64,000 nt of DNA from the NCBI GenBank assembly GCA_036250195.1, contig JAVHZZ010000012.1:93920955-93984954 (forward strand). The letters run 5' to 3'. Source of the stretch: Mixophyes australis. Taxonomy: Eukaryota; Chordata; Amphibia; Anura; Limnodynastidae. The notes beneath the pieces are model-generated. The model was not told the DNA's origin and did no database searches. It saw only the letters and a list, made by a program, of their open reading frames with translations. Made by a program: the position numbers and the translations under genes. Shown here piece by piece: positions 21,601 to 32,608 of the stretch; the stretch's first letter is position 1, and each line of letters opens with the position of its first letter.

Positions 21601-24600
21601 ATACAGTAACAGTGTGTTATAGTGAGAGTAATACAGTAACAGTGTGTTATAGTGAGAGTAATACAGTAACTGTGTTATAGTGAGAGTAATACAGTAACAG
21701 TGTGTTATAGTGAGAGTAATACAGTAACAATGTGTTATAGTGAGAGTAATACAGTAACAATGATTTATAGTGAGAGTAATACAGTAACATCGTGTTATAG
21801 TGAGAGTAATACAGTAACAGTGTGTTATAGTGAGAGTAATACAGTAACTGTGTTATAGTGAGAGTAATACAGTAACTGTGTTATAGTGAGAGTAATACAG
21901 TAACAGTGTGTTATAGTGAGAGTAATACAGTAACAATGTGTTATAGTGAGAGTAATACAGTAACATTGTGTTATAGTGAGAGTAATACAGTAACAATGTG
22001 TTATAGTGAGAGTAATACAGTAACATTGTGTTATAATGAGAGTAATACAGTAACATCGTGTTATAGTGAGAGTAATACAGTAACATTGTGTTATAGTGAG
22101 AGTAATACAGTAACAATGTGTTATAGTGAGAGTAATACAGTAACAGTGTGTTATAGTGAGAGTAATACAGTAACAATGTGTTATAGTGAGAGTAATACAG
22201 TAACATTGTGTTATAGTGAGAGTAATACAGTAACATCGTGTTATAGTGAGAGTAATACAGTAACAGTGTTATACTGAGAGTAATACAGTAACAGTGTTAT
22301 ACTGAGAGTAATACAGTAACAATGTGTTATAGTGAGAGTAATACAGTAACAGTGTTATACTGAGAGTAATACAGTAACAATGTGTTATAGTGAGAGTAAT
22401 ACAGTAACAGTGTGTTATACTGAGAGTAATACAGTAACAATGTGTTATAGTGAGAGTAATACAGTAACAGTGTGTTATAGTGAGAGTAATACAGTAACAT
22501 TGTGTTATAGTGAGAGTAATACAGTAACAATGTGTTATAGTGAGAGTAATACAGTAACAATGTGTTATAGTGAGAGTAATACAGTAACAGTGTGTTATAG
22601 TGAGAGTAATACAGTAACAGTGTGTTATAGTGAGAGTAATACAGTAACAATGTGTTATACTGAGAGTAATACAGTAACAATGTGTTATAGTGAGAGTAAT
22701 ACAGTAACATCGTGTTATAGTGAGAGTAATACAGTAACAATGTGTTATAGTGAGAGTAATACAGTAACATTGTGTTATAGTGAGAGTAATACAGTAACAT
22801 CGTGTTATAGTGAGAGTAATACAGTAACAGTGTTATACTGAGAGTAATACAGTAACAATGTGTTATAGTGAGAGTAATACAGTAACAGTGTTATACTGAG
22901 AGTAATACAGTAACAATGTGTTATAGTGAGAGTAATACAGTAACAGTGTGTTATACTGAGAGTAATACAGTAACAATGTGTTATAGTGAGAGTAATACAG
23001 TAACATTGTGTTATAGTGAGAGTAATACAGTAACAATGTGTTATAGTGAGAGTAATACAGTAACATTGTGTTATAGTGAGAGTAATACAGTAACATCGTG
23101 TTATAGTGAGAGTAATACAGTAACATTGTGTTATAGTGAGAGTAATACAGTAACAATGTGTTATAGTGAGAGTAATACAGTAACAGTGTGTTATAGTGAG
23201 AGTAATACAGTAACAATGTGTTATAGTGAGAGTAATACAGTAACATTGTGTTATAGTGAGAGTAATACAGTAACATCGTGTTATAGTGAGAGTAATACAG
23301 TAACAGTGTTATACTGAGAGTAATACAGTAACAATGTGTTATAGTGAGAGTAATACAGTAACAGTGTTATACTGAGAGTAATACAGTAACAATGTGTTAT
23401 AGTGAGAGTAATACAGTAACAGTGTGTTATACTGATAGTAATACAGTAACATCGTGTTATATTGAGAGTAATACAGTAACAATGTGTTATAGTGAGAGTA
23501 ATACAGTAACAGTGTGTTATACTGAGAGTAATACAGTAACAATGTGTTATAGTGAGAGTAATACAGTAACATTGTGTTATAGTGAGAGTAATACAGTAAC
23601 ATCGTGTTATAGTGAGAGTAATACAGTAACAGTGTTATACTGAGAGTAATACAGTAACAATGTGTTATAGTGAGAGTAATACAGTAACAGTGTGTTATAC
23701 TGAGAGTAATACAGTAACAATGTGTTATAGTGAGAGTAATACAGTAACAGTGTGTTATAGTGAGAGTAATACAGTAACATTGTGTTATAGTGAGAGTAAT
23801 ACAGTAACAATGTGTTATAGTGAGAGTAATACAGTAACAATGTGTTATAGTGAGAGTAATACAGTAACAGTGTGTTATAGTGAGAGTAATACAGTAACAG
23901 TGTGTTATAGTGAGAGTAATACAGTAACAATGTGTTATACTGAGAATAATACAGTAACAATGTGTTATAGTGAGAGTAATACAGTAACATCGTGTTATAG
24001 TGAGAGTAATACAGTAACAGTGTGTTATAGTGAGAGTAATACAGTAACATTGTGTTATAGTGAGAGTAATACAGTAACATTGTGTTATACTGAGAGTAAT
24101 ACAGTAACTGTGTGTTATAGTGAGAGTAATACAGTAACATTGTGTTATACTGAGAGTAATACAGTAACATCGTGTTATAGTGAGAGTAATACAGTAACAT
24201 TGTGTTATAGTGAGAGTAATACAGTAACAATGTGTTATAGTGAGAGTAATACAGTAACAGTGTGTTATAGTGAGAGTAATACAGTAACATTGTGTTATAG
24301 TGAGAGTAATACAGTAACATCGTGTTATATTGAGAGTAATACAGTAACATCGTGTTATAGTGAGAGTAATACAGTAACAGTGTGTTATACTGAAAGTAAT
24401 ACAGTAACAATGTGTTATAGTGAGAGTAATACAGTAACAGTGTGTTATAGTGAGAGTAATACAGTAACAGTGTGTTATAGTGAGAGTAATACAGTAACAA
24501 TGTGTTATAGTGAGAGTAATACAGTAACATTGTGTTATAGTGAGAGTAATACAGTAACAATGTGTTATAGTGAGAGTAATACAGTAACATTGTGTTATAG

Positions 24601-24866
24601 TGAGAGTAATACAGTAACATCGTGTTATAGTGAGAGTAATACAGTAACAGTGTTATACTGAGAGTAATACAGTAACAATGTGTTATAGTGAGAGTAATAC
24701 AGTAACAGTGTTATACTGAGAGTAATACAGTAACAATGTGTTATAGTGAGAGTAATACAGTAACATCGTGTTATAGTGAGAGTAATACAGTAACATCGTG
24801 TTATAGTGAGAGTAATACAGTAACATTGTGTTATAGTGAGAGTAATACAGTATCATTCTGGTAGAA
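18619..24866. repeat. 30-bp satellite array, about 205 copies, with higher-order structure
   Basis: The unit is AGTGAGAGTAATACAGTAAC plus ATTGTGTTAT. Diagnostic variants are AGTGAG/ACTGAG and AACAGT/AACATT/AACAAT/AACATC. A 28-bp unit lacking GT (AACAGTGTTATACTG) recurs at about 20.57, 22.26, 22.83, 23.30, 23.63 and 24.65 kb and marks block boundaries of several hundred bp. Open on both strands because 30 is divisible by three; not coding. Confidence 0.97.
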
Positions 24867-24867
24867 T

Positions 24868-25460
24868 GTGTAGTCAAATGTGGTCCTGTGTGGTCCTCTG
24901 TGGCCCTGTATGATCCTATGTGATCCTCTGTGGCCCTGTGTGATCCAATGTGGTCCTGTGCAGACCTGTGTGATCCTATGTGGTACTATGTGGTCCTGTG
25001 TAATCCTCTGTGGTCCTGTGTGTTCTTATGTGATCCTGTGTCATCCAATGTGGACCTGTATGGTCCTGTGTGATCCTCTGTGGCCCTGTGTGGTCCTGTG
25101 TGATCCTATATGGACCTATGTGATCCTATGTGGACCTGTGTGATCCTATGTGGGCCTGTATGGTCCTGTGTGATCCTCTGTGGCCCTGTGTGGTCCTGTG
25201 TGATCCTATATGGACCTATGTGATCCTATGTGGACCTGTGTGATCCTATGTGGGCCTGTATGGTCCTGTGTGACCATGTGTGATCCTATGTGATCCTATG
25301 TGATCCTATGTGATCCTGTGTGATCCTATGTGGTCCTGTGTGATCCTCTGTGATCTTATGTACTCCTATGTGGACCTGTGTGATCCTATGTGGTCCTGTG
25401 TGATCCTATGTGGACCTATGTGATCCTATGTGGACCTGTGTGATCCTATGTGATCCTGTT
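24868..25460. repeat. 10-bp minisatellite array
   Basis: Alternating decamers TGTGATCCTA, TGTGGTCCTG, TGTGGACCTG, about 59 units. It directly abuts the end of the 30-bp array and lies in the same DCST2 intron. Confidence 0.93.
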
Positions 25461-25512
25461 TAGCAACTTTCACCAGTTACAATGTCACAATTGTTACCAT
25501 CTCCACATACAG

Positions 25513-25576
25513 GACCTGTTGATAGTCCTGGGATTAAGTCTGACCATCATGAGATCATACCGGGACATGGTCATCG
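25513..25576 (+). pseudogene. DCST2: DCST2 remnant segment 2 (membrane helix), weak
   Basis: Between acceptor CTCCACATACAG and donor GTGAAA. Reads LLIVLGLSLTIMRSYR, a hydrophobic helix with a basic end, as expected just before the FDNxYI motif. The match is by character and position, not strong identity. Confidence 0.4.
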
Positions 25577-26029
25577 GTGAAAATTAAACATTATTGTATA
25601 TGAACTATGGAAATAAGTATAGATATAGGTACACAGAATGAGAGTAGATAATGGGAATTGCTCTCAGTACACAAGGCAAGAGAAGTGTAGTGTGTAGGCG
25701 GTCAGTGTTATCTGGATCACCTCTATGGACAAGTCACATTTAAGGCATTATGTCCGCTCTCCTCCCATCGCCATTTCATCCTTCAGTGATGGTGACCGCG
25801 CTCAGGAACTTAAAAGAGTCGTTTTAGTTTAACCTGACTGTGATCCAAAAATTCATTATGGCAGCGAGCGCCAGCCGGAGTCTGATACAGATGGCTACCC
25901 CCGTCCCGGAAATGGAGGGGGGCATCAACCCTGATCTGGAGATGGTCATCTCCATCTACATCACATGAGCCACAACCCATTAGTCCTTGACGTATGTTGC
26001 TGTCCGGCAGGGACCTGCCTTATTTTCAG

Positions 26030-26110
26030 AAGCACCTTATTGAAGACATTTACGATAACATCTACATACATAGGACTTCACTGAACTGGACAGGATGAGG
26101 GCGAAAATCA
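26030..26110 (+). pseudogene. DCST2: DCST2 remnant segment 3 (DNxYI motif)
   Basis: After a good acceptor (CTGCCTTATTTTCAG): KHLIEDIYDNIYI in one frame (26030-26068), then DFTELDRMRAKI in another (from 26074). This is the DC-STAMP pattern FDNxYI-x-xF-x-x-xD-x-R with a frame change in the middle and no GT donor nearby. Confidence 0.7.
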
Positions 26111-26539
26111 ACCATAAAACCCTCTCTCCTCCAGACAGGCCTATCGCTTGTTCCACCGTGGAAAGGATCCAGAGCAGACGGGGTTTGATGGGTGCATATC
26201 CTGGCACAGTTTCCCTGCCCAAATTAGCTCACAATCTGGTAATTTTGGATACTGAGAACACAAGGAGACCACACTGGTCTCCGGTACATCTCTAAGTGAT
26301 GTCCTTATGTTATGACTTTCCAAGGTCCTACAAGGAGACTCCGAGAGGGAACATGAGGCAGAAGACACTATGGGCAACTAGAGACCTGAGACACATGTGG
26401 GCTGGTAGCGGTCACACGATAATACATGGACTTTCAGGGTACACCATGTCTTTTTAGTTCATAAACTCTGCTGAATGGACACTAGACGTAACCAATCCTA
26501 ACTAACCCTCTTCTACCCAAACCTCTCTCCTAACTCCAG

Positions 26540-26577
26540 GTTTGTTCCCTCTCACCATGCATGAGAAGGAAGGCTAG
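26540..26577 (+). pseudogene. DCST2: DCST2 remnant segment 4 (LPL-xxHE motif) with in-frame TAG
   Basis: Acceptor CTAACTCCAG, then LFPLTMHEKEG, paralleling the conserved LPLSAHEARRY. The next codon is TAG (26575-26577), where a tyrosine is normal; GTATTT follows. Confidence 0.6.
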
Positions 26578-26907
26578 GTATTTAAAAAAAAAAATTATAT
26601 AAAGCCACCCCAGACGTTGGAATACATAACTCATGAAGGAAAATATCTCCTCACGTCTTGTCTTTCCCTTTACCTCATAACTCAAACCCTTTTAAATTTT
26701 TCCCAGGTACCCACTGATGACGTCGTTTAAGAGGTCAACGATTATATTCTCGGGTTTATGTCTCCCTGGGGGTGGGGGCAAAGGTTACTGGATTCACTAC
26801 GGAAGATGAATGGGAGAAGTTCTAACCTCTGAAGTCACCAGTCTTCTGATCTCCCACATCAAGTGACACAGAAACGCACGTGGATCATACCAATAGAGAG
26901 GAATAGA

Positions 26908-26921
26908 GGGGGGGGGGGGGG
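26908..26921 (+). repeat. Poly-G run
   Basis: About 14 consecutive G within the intron between DCST2 segments 4 and 5. Length is likely unreliable in any assembly. Confidence 0.9.
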
Positions 26922-27062
26922 TCCTGTAGAAGGGTAGCACAGATCTGTAAATGTTCATATCTCTGTAAGTAAATTCACACAATGATTGATGGCCTGGTAC
27001 ATTCAAGACACGGTGGTAGCATTTAATGAATGTCCCTGTCCATATTAACACAATCTACTCAG

Positions 27063-27192
27063 TGTCACTTAGTGTCTGTGAACGGGACTGGATCCATCAG
27101 TGAGATCTTCTCAGATCTGGTCACTGTCTTTAATGTTCTGCAGAGAGGGAACATCACAGTCTTGTCCAAGATTTGTATGCTAACCCTGTTTA
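27063..27192 (+). pseudogene. DCST2: DCST2 remnant segment 5 (best-preserved exon)
   Basis: Acceptor CAATCTACTCAG, donor GTACGT, 130 nt. Reads VSVNGTGSISEIFSDLV and VFNVLQRGNITVLSK, aligned with the human DCST2 stretch VEGTG...DLVSAFDVLQQGNISILS. A second frame at the very start reads VSLSV, which also matches, hinting at a small insertion near 27075. Confidence 0.85.
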
Positions 27193-27515
27193 GTACGTTG
27201 CCACGGCCTTTACTGGCACTATCTATAACTAATGGGGGAGTGGAGCAAATCTAGGGGTCTGGGGACAGTAAAATTGGTAAGGAGCCATGGGCAAGTAGAA
27301 CTTCAGAAGGATTTAAATATGGACAGTGTCCTCCCATTTATAACCACTGGAGGGCGCTCTTTATTCAGGATCAGGAAGAACGCTCTAGGCTGTGTGGTTT
27401 GTATCGCAGCTATATTACAGCACTTTTATAACCATAAAACCAGTAATTACTTAAAGCACAACCATCGTTACCTACTGTAAGTTTCCTGTACTTCCATCGC
27501 TTACTGTATATTCAG

Positions 27516-27600
27516 TCCATCATCTGCCCTACACCGGAGTTATGTACAGTCTGCTTCATTCATGGTCATCTATACTTATTACTATCCATCCTGTGGGAAG
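27516..27600 (+). pseudogene. DCST2: DCST2 remnant segment 6, shortened and frame-broken
   Basis: Acceptor CTGTATATTCAG, donor GTGAGA. GVMYSL in one frame, CFI in the next, YYYPSCGK in the third, only 85 nt. The expected intervening membrane residues and the RLRRV motif are missing. Confidence 0.65.
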
Positions 27601-27702
27601 GTGAGACAGGGACTAAATCTAACACCTACCCAGCAGTGCAGGGACACAGAGCCCCATAGTTCCTCTAACGGAGAGCGCCCCCAGACCTGTACATACCTGT
27701 TA

Positions 27703-28492
27703 CATTACTGACCTCTCTACAGATCTGCAGAACATCTACCCCCTGACAGATACATAGTGATATACTCTGCAGATTATTACATTACTGACCGCTCTACAGA
27801 TCTGCAGAACATTGCTCTGTCCCATCTACCCCCTGACAGATACATAGTGATATATTCTGCAGATTATTACATTACTGACCTCTCTACAGATCTGCAGAAC
27901 ATTGCTCTGTTCCATCTACCCCCTGACAGATACATAGTGATATATTCTGCAGATTATTACATTACTGACCTCTCTAGAGATCTGCAGAACATTGCTCTGT
28001 TCCATCTACCCCCTGACAGATACACAGTGATATATTCTGCAGATTATTACATTACTGACCGCTCTACAGATCTGCAGAACATTGCTCTGTCCCATCTACC
28101 CCCTGACAGATACATAGTGATATATTCTGCAGATTGTTACGTAACTGATCTCGGTAGAGATCTGCAGAACATTGCTCTGTCCCATCTATCCCCTGACAGA
28201 TACATAGTTATATACTCTGCAGATTATTACATTACTGACCGCTCTAGAGATCTGCAGAACATTGCTCTGTCCCATCTACCCCCTGACAGATACATAGTGA
28301 TATATTCTGCAGATTATTACATTGCTGACCTCTCTAGAGATCTGCAGAACATTGCTCTGTCCCATCTACCCCCTGACAGATACATAGTGATATATTCTGC
28401 AGATTATTACATTGCTGACCTCTCTAGAGATCTGCAGAACATTGCTCTGTTCCATCTACCCCCTGACAGATACATAGTGATATATTCTGCAG
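27703..28492 (+). repeat. 90-bp satellite, about 8.7 copies (forward orientation)
   Basis: The unit contains GATCTGCAGAACATTGCTCT, CATCTACCCCCTGACAGATA and TCTGCAGATTATTACATTAC. Same family as 40,048-44,384, but there in reverse. Lies between DCST2 segments 6 and 7. Confidence 0.95.
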
Positions 28493-28684
28493 AACATTTC
28501 AGATTTAGATACCAGAAATTGCCCCAATATTGGTTTAAATTTAAACCCTGACGCCCTGAGATTCTCCACTCTGCAAGGAATCCGTTACTTGTCCCCTGCA
28601 CCTGCCACATACTGAGTGTTCCATGTGTTCTCCAGGATTTGGGGGAAATGTGCACAAATGTGCGTTTTGTTTAATCTCCATCAG

Positions 28685-28718
28685 GGACGGATCTGCTTCT
28701 TGTACAACAATGTCCTCG
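28685..28718 (+). pseudogene. DCST2: DCST2 remnant segment 7 (short exon)
   Basis: 34-nt exon between TTTAATCTCCATCAG and GTAAGC. Reads GRICFLYNNVL, paralleling the conserved ERISYLYNVLL that follows the YYPS motif. Confidence 0.75.
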
Positions 28719-28813
28719 GTAAGCGCCTGTACAGGGGGAACACTAAACAAATAGAGTAGACGGGGGGCACCCCAGGGCATTACTTGTGCTCACTGCTAAG
28801 TATGCCCCCTGTA

Positions 28814-28841
28814 TATACACACACACACACACACACACACC
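28814..28841. repeat. (AC)n microsatellite
   Basis: About 13 AC repeats. Confidence 0.9.
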
Positions 28842-29028
28842 TGTACATTTACAGACATCTCTCCCCATCTACCCTTCCACAGGAGTCCGAGCTATCGCTG
28901 TATTGCAGCGTTCTTGGATGCCAACCAGCACCACTGATGGACATGTGCCTAGACATGGCCGGCCAGATACATCACTTCCCCCCTTCTCTGTCACCCACAT
29001 GTACACCTAGATGTATCCCACCACCATA

Positions 29029-30185
29029 CACCGATCAGCCACAACAGTAAAACCACCGGCCTAATATTGTGTAGGTCGCCCTTGTGCTGCCAAAAACAAC
29101 TTTGACCCATTGAGGCCTCCGCAAGACCTCTGAAGGTGTCCTGTGGTATCTGGTGCAAAGACGTTAGCAGCGGATCCTTTAAGTCCTGTATGGTGTGAGG
29201 TGGGGCCTCCATGGCTCGGACTTCTTACAGCACATCCCACAGATGCTCGATCGGATTGAGATCTGGGGAATCTGGAGGCCAAGTCAACACATTGCTCTCT
29301 TTGTCATGTTCCTCAAACCATTCCTGACCAATTCCTGCAGTGTGACATGGTGCATTATCCTGCTGAAAGAGGGCACTGCCATCAGGGAATACCGCTGCCA
29401 TGAAGGGTGTACTTGGTCTGCAGCAATGTTTATGTAGGTGGTACGTGTCAGAGTAACATCCACATGAATGCCAGGACCCAAGAACATTGCCCAGAGCATC
29501 ACACTGCCTCCACCAGCTGCCTTCTTCCCATAGTGCATCCTGGTGCCATCTCTTCTCCAGGTGAACGACGCACACGCACCCGGCCGTCCACATGATGTAA
29601 AAGGAAACGTGATTCATTAGACCAGGCCACCTTCTTCCAGTGCTCCATGGTCCAGTTCTGTCGCTCATGTGCCCATTGTAGGCGCATTGTGCAGTATACA
29701 GGGCTCAGCATGGACACACTGACCGGTCTGCGGCTCCGCAGCCCCATACACAGCAAGCTGCGATGCTCTGTGTGAGCTGACACCTTTCTATCATAGCCAG
29801 CAGTAACATTACAGCAGCTCTTCTGTAGGATTGTACCAGACGTCCTAGCCCTCACTCCCCAGGCGGATCAATGAGCCCTGGGCACCTATCACCCTGTCAC
29901 CGGTTGTCCTTTCTTGGACCACTTTTGGTAGGTCCTAATCACTGTATACCGGGAACACCCCACAAGACCGGCCGTTTTGGAGATGCTCTGACCCAGCAAT
30001 TTGGCCCTTGTCACAGTCGCTCAAATCCTTACGTTGCCCATTTTTCCTGCTTCCAACACATCAACGTTAAGAACTGACTGTTCACTTACTGTCTAATATA
30101 TCCCACCCCTTGTCAGGTGCCGATGTAACCAGATAATCAGTGTTATTCACCTCACTGTCAGTGCTAATGATGCGGCTGATTGTTG
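29029..30185 (-). mobile_element. Degenerate Tc1-like DNA transposon
   Basis: Inverted ends CACCGATCAGCCACAAC (29029) and, reversed, CAACAATCAGCCGCATC (30185), each flanked by TA (29027-29028, 30186-30187), the Tc1/mariner target. About 1.16 kb. The minus strand carries a broken transposase. Sits just downstream of the last DCST2 remnant. Confidence 0.88.
29160..30060 (-). pseudogene. Tc1 transposase remnant
   Basis: The C-terminal catalytic half is readable: FQQDNAPCHTA followed by WPPDSPDLNPIEHLWD, the second Asp and the Glu of the DD34E triad. The N-terminal DNA-binding half (towards 30,060) is broken by several stops and frame changes, so no functional enzyme is encoded. Confidence 0.85.
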
Positions 30186-30211
30186 TATATCTGCCCCTCT
30201 TATCGGTCACC

Positions 30212-30237
30212 CCCATAGACCGATCAGTCACAACATT
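30212..30237. mobile_element. Isolated Tc1 terminal repeat fragment
   Basis: ACCGATCAGTCACAACATTA matches the outer end of the neighbouring Tc1 element but stands alone 30 bp beyond it. Could be a nested second insertion or a rearranged end. Confidence 0.5.
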
Positions 30238-32204
30238 ACCGAGTGGTGGTAAAAGGAACTAGAAATGGGGACAATAGTTGGAGACGGTGGTGGTGGTGGA
30301 GGGTTAGGGTTACATCGCAGACGGAAGGCAAAGCTCTCTTTAGCAGATAACGTTATATCTAAATATATCTGGTGGAAGACTTGGGAGCTAGGAGAAGTCC
30401 CTTGGCGGAAAACTAGCTTGATTTGAAAGTAATTTCCAGGTGGTAAATGTATTAACGAGAGATGAGACTTTTGCAAATCGCCAATATTCAGCGACTGACA
30501 GCTAAATTTAAAACGGCAACGTCTTTAAAGGCAAATATTGCGGACACCTGAGAGATACAGAAATGTTATGAAGTCGCAGATCCTGGGAAATGTCGTTGAA
30601 TAACAACACACGTTCGGCTCAATTCATTTGTTAGAAAGAAAAGAAAATACACAAACTTTTTTTTTTAATTTAATTTTTTATTTTTTTTCCATTAGCCTTC
30701 ATTATAAAAGCAAAAAAAATAAAATTAAATAATCTTATTTTTCCCTCTTTTCACACCAGTGTAGAAGTTCAAGTAAAAGTGTTGTCAACAAGGGAAGGCA
30801 CGCTCTCAACCCCCCCAAACGCTCACTCCCCCCCTAAACTGGAGGGTTCTCTGTGCAGCCCCCCTCCCAGCCTCCAACCAGCACTGCAGGGGTTAATCTG
30901 ATTAGTGCAAGGACAGAAACACAACGGACAAAGGGGCGGGGGGGCACCCCGTAATGTCCACCATGTCCGACTGGCTGGCTGATCCGGTGACTGGGAGGGG
31001 AACTGGTTTCTACTGGTCCATATTGCAGAACGTCAAATTAATCACACGACTGCCACTCATCTTACAAAACACAATTGTCACCTCTGCCACTCCCTAAGAG
31101 GTTCTGCAGCAGCATAGAGCGCTGTGGTGGATGTAAACAGTGACACGCAACTAAAATATGCCAACCGCGTGTCTAAAGGGATTGTGTACCAGGGCTACAA
31201 AGGGAAACAATTAGGTCTCCCAGAAATAATGACGGAGTCTCATAGACTTTGTTACATGGAATGGTGGTGGGCATTTCATTTCTTATTTATCCCATATTCA
31301 GCCACGCCCCATACACAAACCCACTTATTATAGGGCCACAGTAACACAACTATGTCACCATCACGGGGCCCCTGACACAGAAGCTCTTAGCGGGGGAATT
31401 GTCAAGATTTACTCAGTAACAGAATAGAATGCAACAATTCCAGACATTAAATTCATTATATATTAATCTCTAAAAACAGCATTTCATGCTCAGGGGAAAG
31501 TAAAAGGTGGCAATATAGCGAGGGGGAAACCGTGTGCCCATTGTAGCCTCAGGATCGGGGGCTGGGGGTATTGAATTGTTATTTTTTTTTTTACAAGTCA
31601 TCGCGTTTATGGCTTTGGAATTTGCAGTTTCTGAATTCAGACCCTAAAACCTGCAGACAAACCTATTTACAGACATTTTCACAAACACACGTATGTACAG
31701 AACACAGCTCAAACTAACCTGCCCCATCCCCTAAAATCCTGCTCCCCCCTCATTACCGGAGCAGAACGAGCAATCACCAAGTCACAGGAGTGAGGATACA
31801 TAACATGAAAGTGCCCTGAAAGCCCGGTGTGCGAATATATACCCACCGTATGTATACACTGCATGAGCGAGCCGTTCTACCACACCATATACCGCAGACA
31901 CTGTGCACTATCCGCAGTAACGGGACGTGTCCGGCCTACTGGGGGAACAGCTATTTCAGATGTAGCGTATAGAAACCCCCAAAAGGACCACCCTGTTTAA
32001 TTAAACGTGATCTGACACAAGAGGAAGACGTTTCGCCCGTTGACCCCATTCATGTTGAGGAGGTTATTGGTGACCATCAAATATCAAATCTGCTTTGGAG
32101 AAGAGAATTTCTAACGAGCTCCTGCCATCTACATACACTGGTGGCAACCACTTTGTAGGCCGAACCAATTCACTATGTCTAATATTCATAAGACTCTGAA
32201 TTCC

Positions 32205-32608
32205 CGCTGCACTCTCAGTGATGTCACTGGTTCCTAGTGACTGGATAGGCTGCACTCTCAGTGATGTCACTGGTTCCTAGTGACTGGATAGGCTGCACTC
32301 TCAGTGATGTCACTGGTTCCTAGTGACTGGATAGGCTGCACTCTCAGTGATGTCACTGGTTCCTAGTGACTGGATAGGCTGCACTCTCAGTGATGTCACT
32401 GGTTCCTAGTGACTGGATAGGCTGCACTCTCAGTGATGTCACTGGTTCCTAGTGACTGGATAGGCTGCACTCTCAGTGATGTCACTGGTTCCTAGTGACT
32501 GGATAGGCTGCACTCTCAGTGATGTCACTGGTTCCTAGTAACTGGATAGGCTGCACTCTCAGTGATGTCACTGGTTCCTAGTAAGTGGATAGGCTGCACT
32601 CTCCGTAA
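32205..32608. repeat. 43-bp minisatellite, about 9 copies
   Basis: The unit is GCTGCACTCTCAGTGATGTC followed by ACTGGTTCCTAGTGACTGGATAG in shorter pieces. Copies are nearly identical except the last two. Each contains the inverted repeat CAGTGA-TG-TCACTG and a CRE-like TGATGTCA. Confidence 0.95.

Larger units (their letters stand above)
16794..28718 (+). pseudogene. DCST2: DCST2, decayed: seven remnants in protein order
   Basis: Segments at 16794-16960, 25513-25576, 26030-26110, 26540-26577, 27063-27192, 27516-27600 and 28685-28718 match the DCST2 protein from N- to C-terminus in order. The position (head-to-head with DCST1, tail-to-tail with ZBTB7B) is the conserved one. Damage: two frame changes in segment 1, one in segment 3, an in-frame TAG in segment 4, and two frame changes plus loss of about a dozen residues (including the RLRR motif) in segment 6. 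The donor after segment 3 is absent. The expected cysteine-rich ectodomain exons and RING-like C-terminus were not found. Introns are swollen by arrays at 17.6-25.5 and 27.7-28.5 kb. The adjacent ZBTB7B reading frame is clean, which argues against poor sequence quality. A divergent but functional gene with other exons is the less likely alternative. Confidence 0.75.

Noticed and set aside
18678..24661. Long open frames on both strands (repeating CYSESNTVTV and LLYYSHYNT)
   Set aside because: Produced by a 30-bp tandem repeat free of stops; both strands open at once, no splice or start context, and frames break wherever 28-bp units occur.
26037..26222. Minus-strand frame with a hydrophobic stretch (LWLIFALILSSSV)
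   Set aside because: Overlaps the DCST2 DNIYI remnant on the other strand, has no splice context and no family match I recognise.
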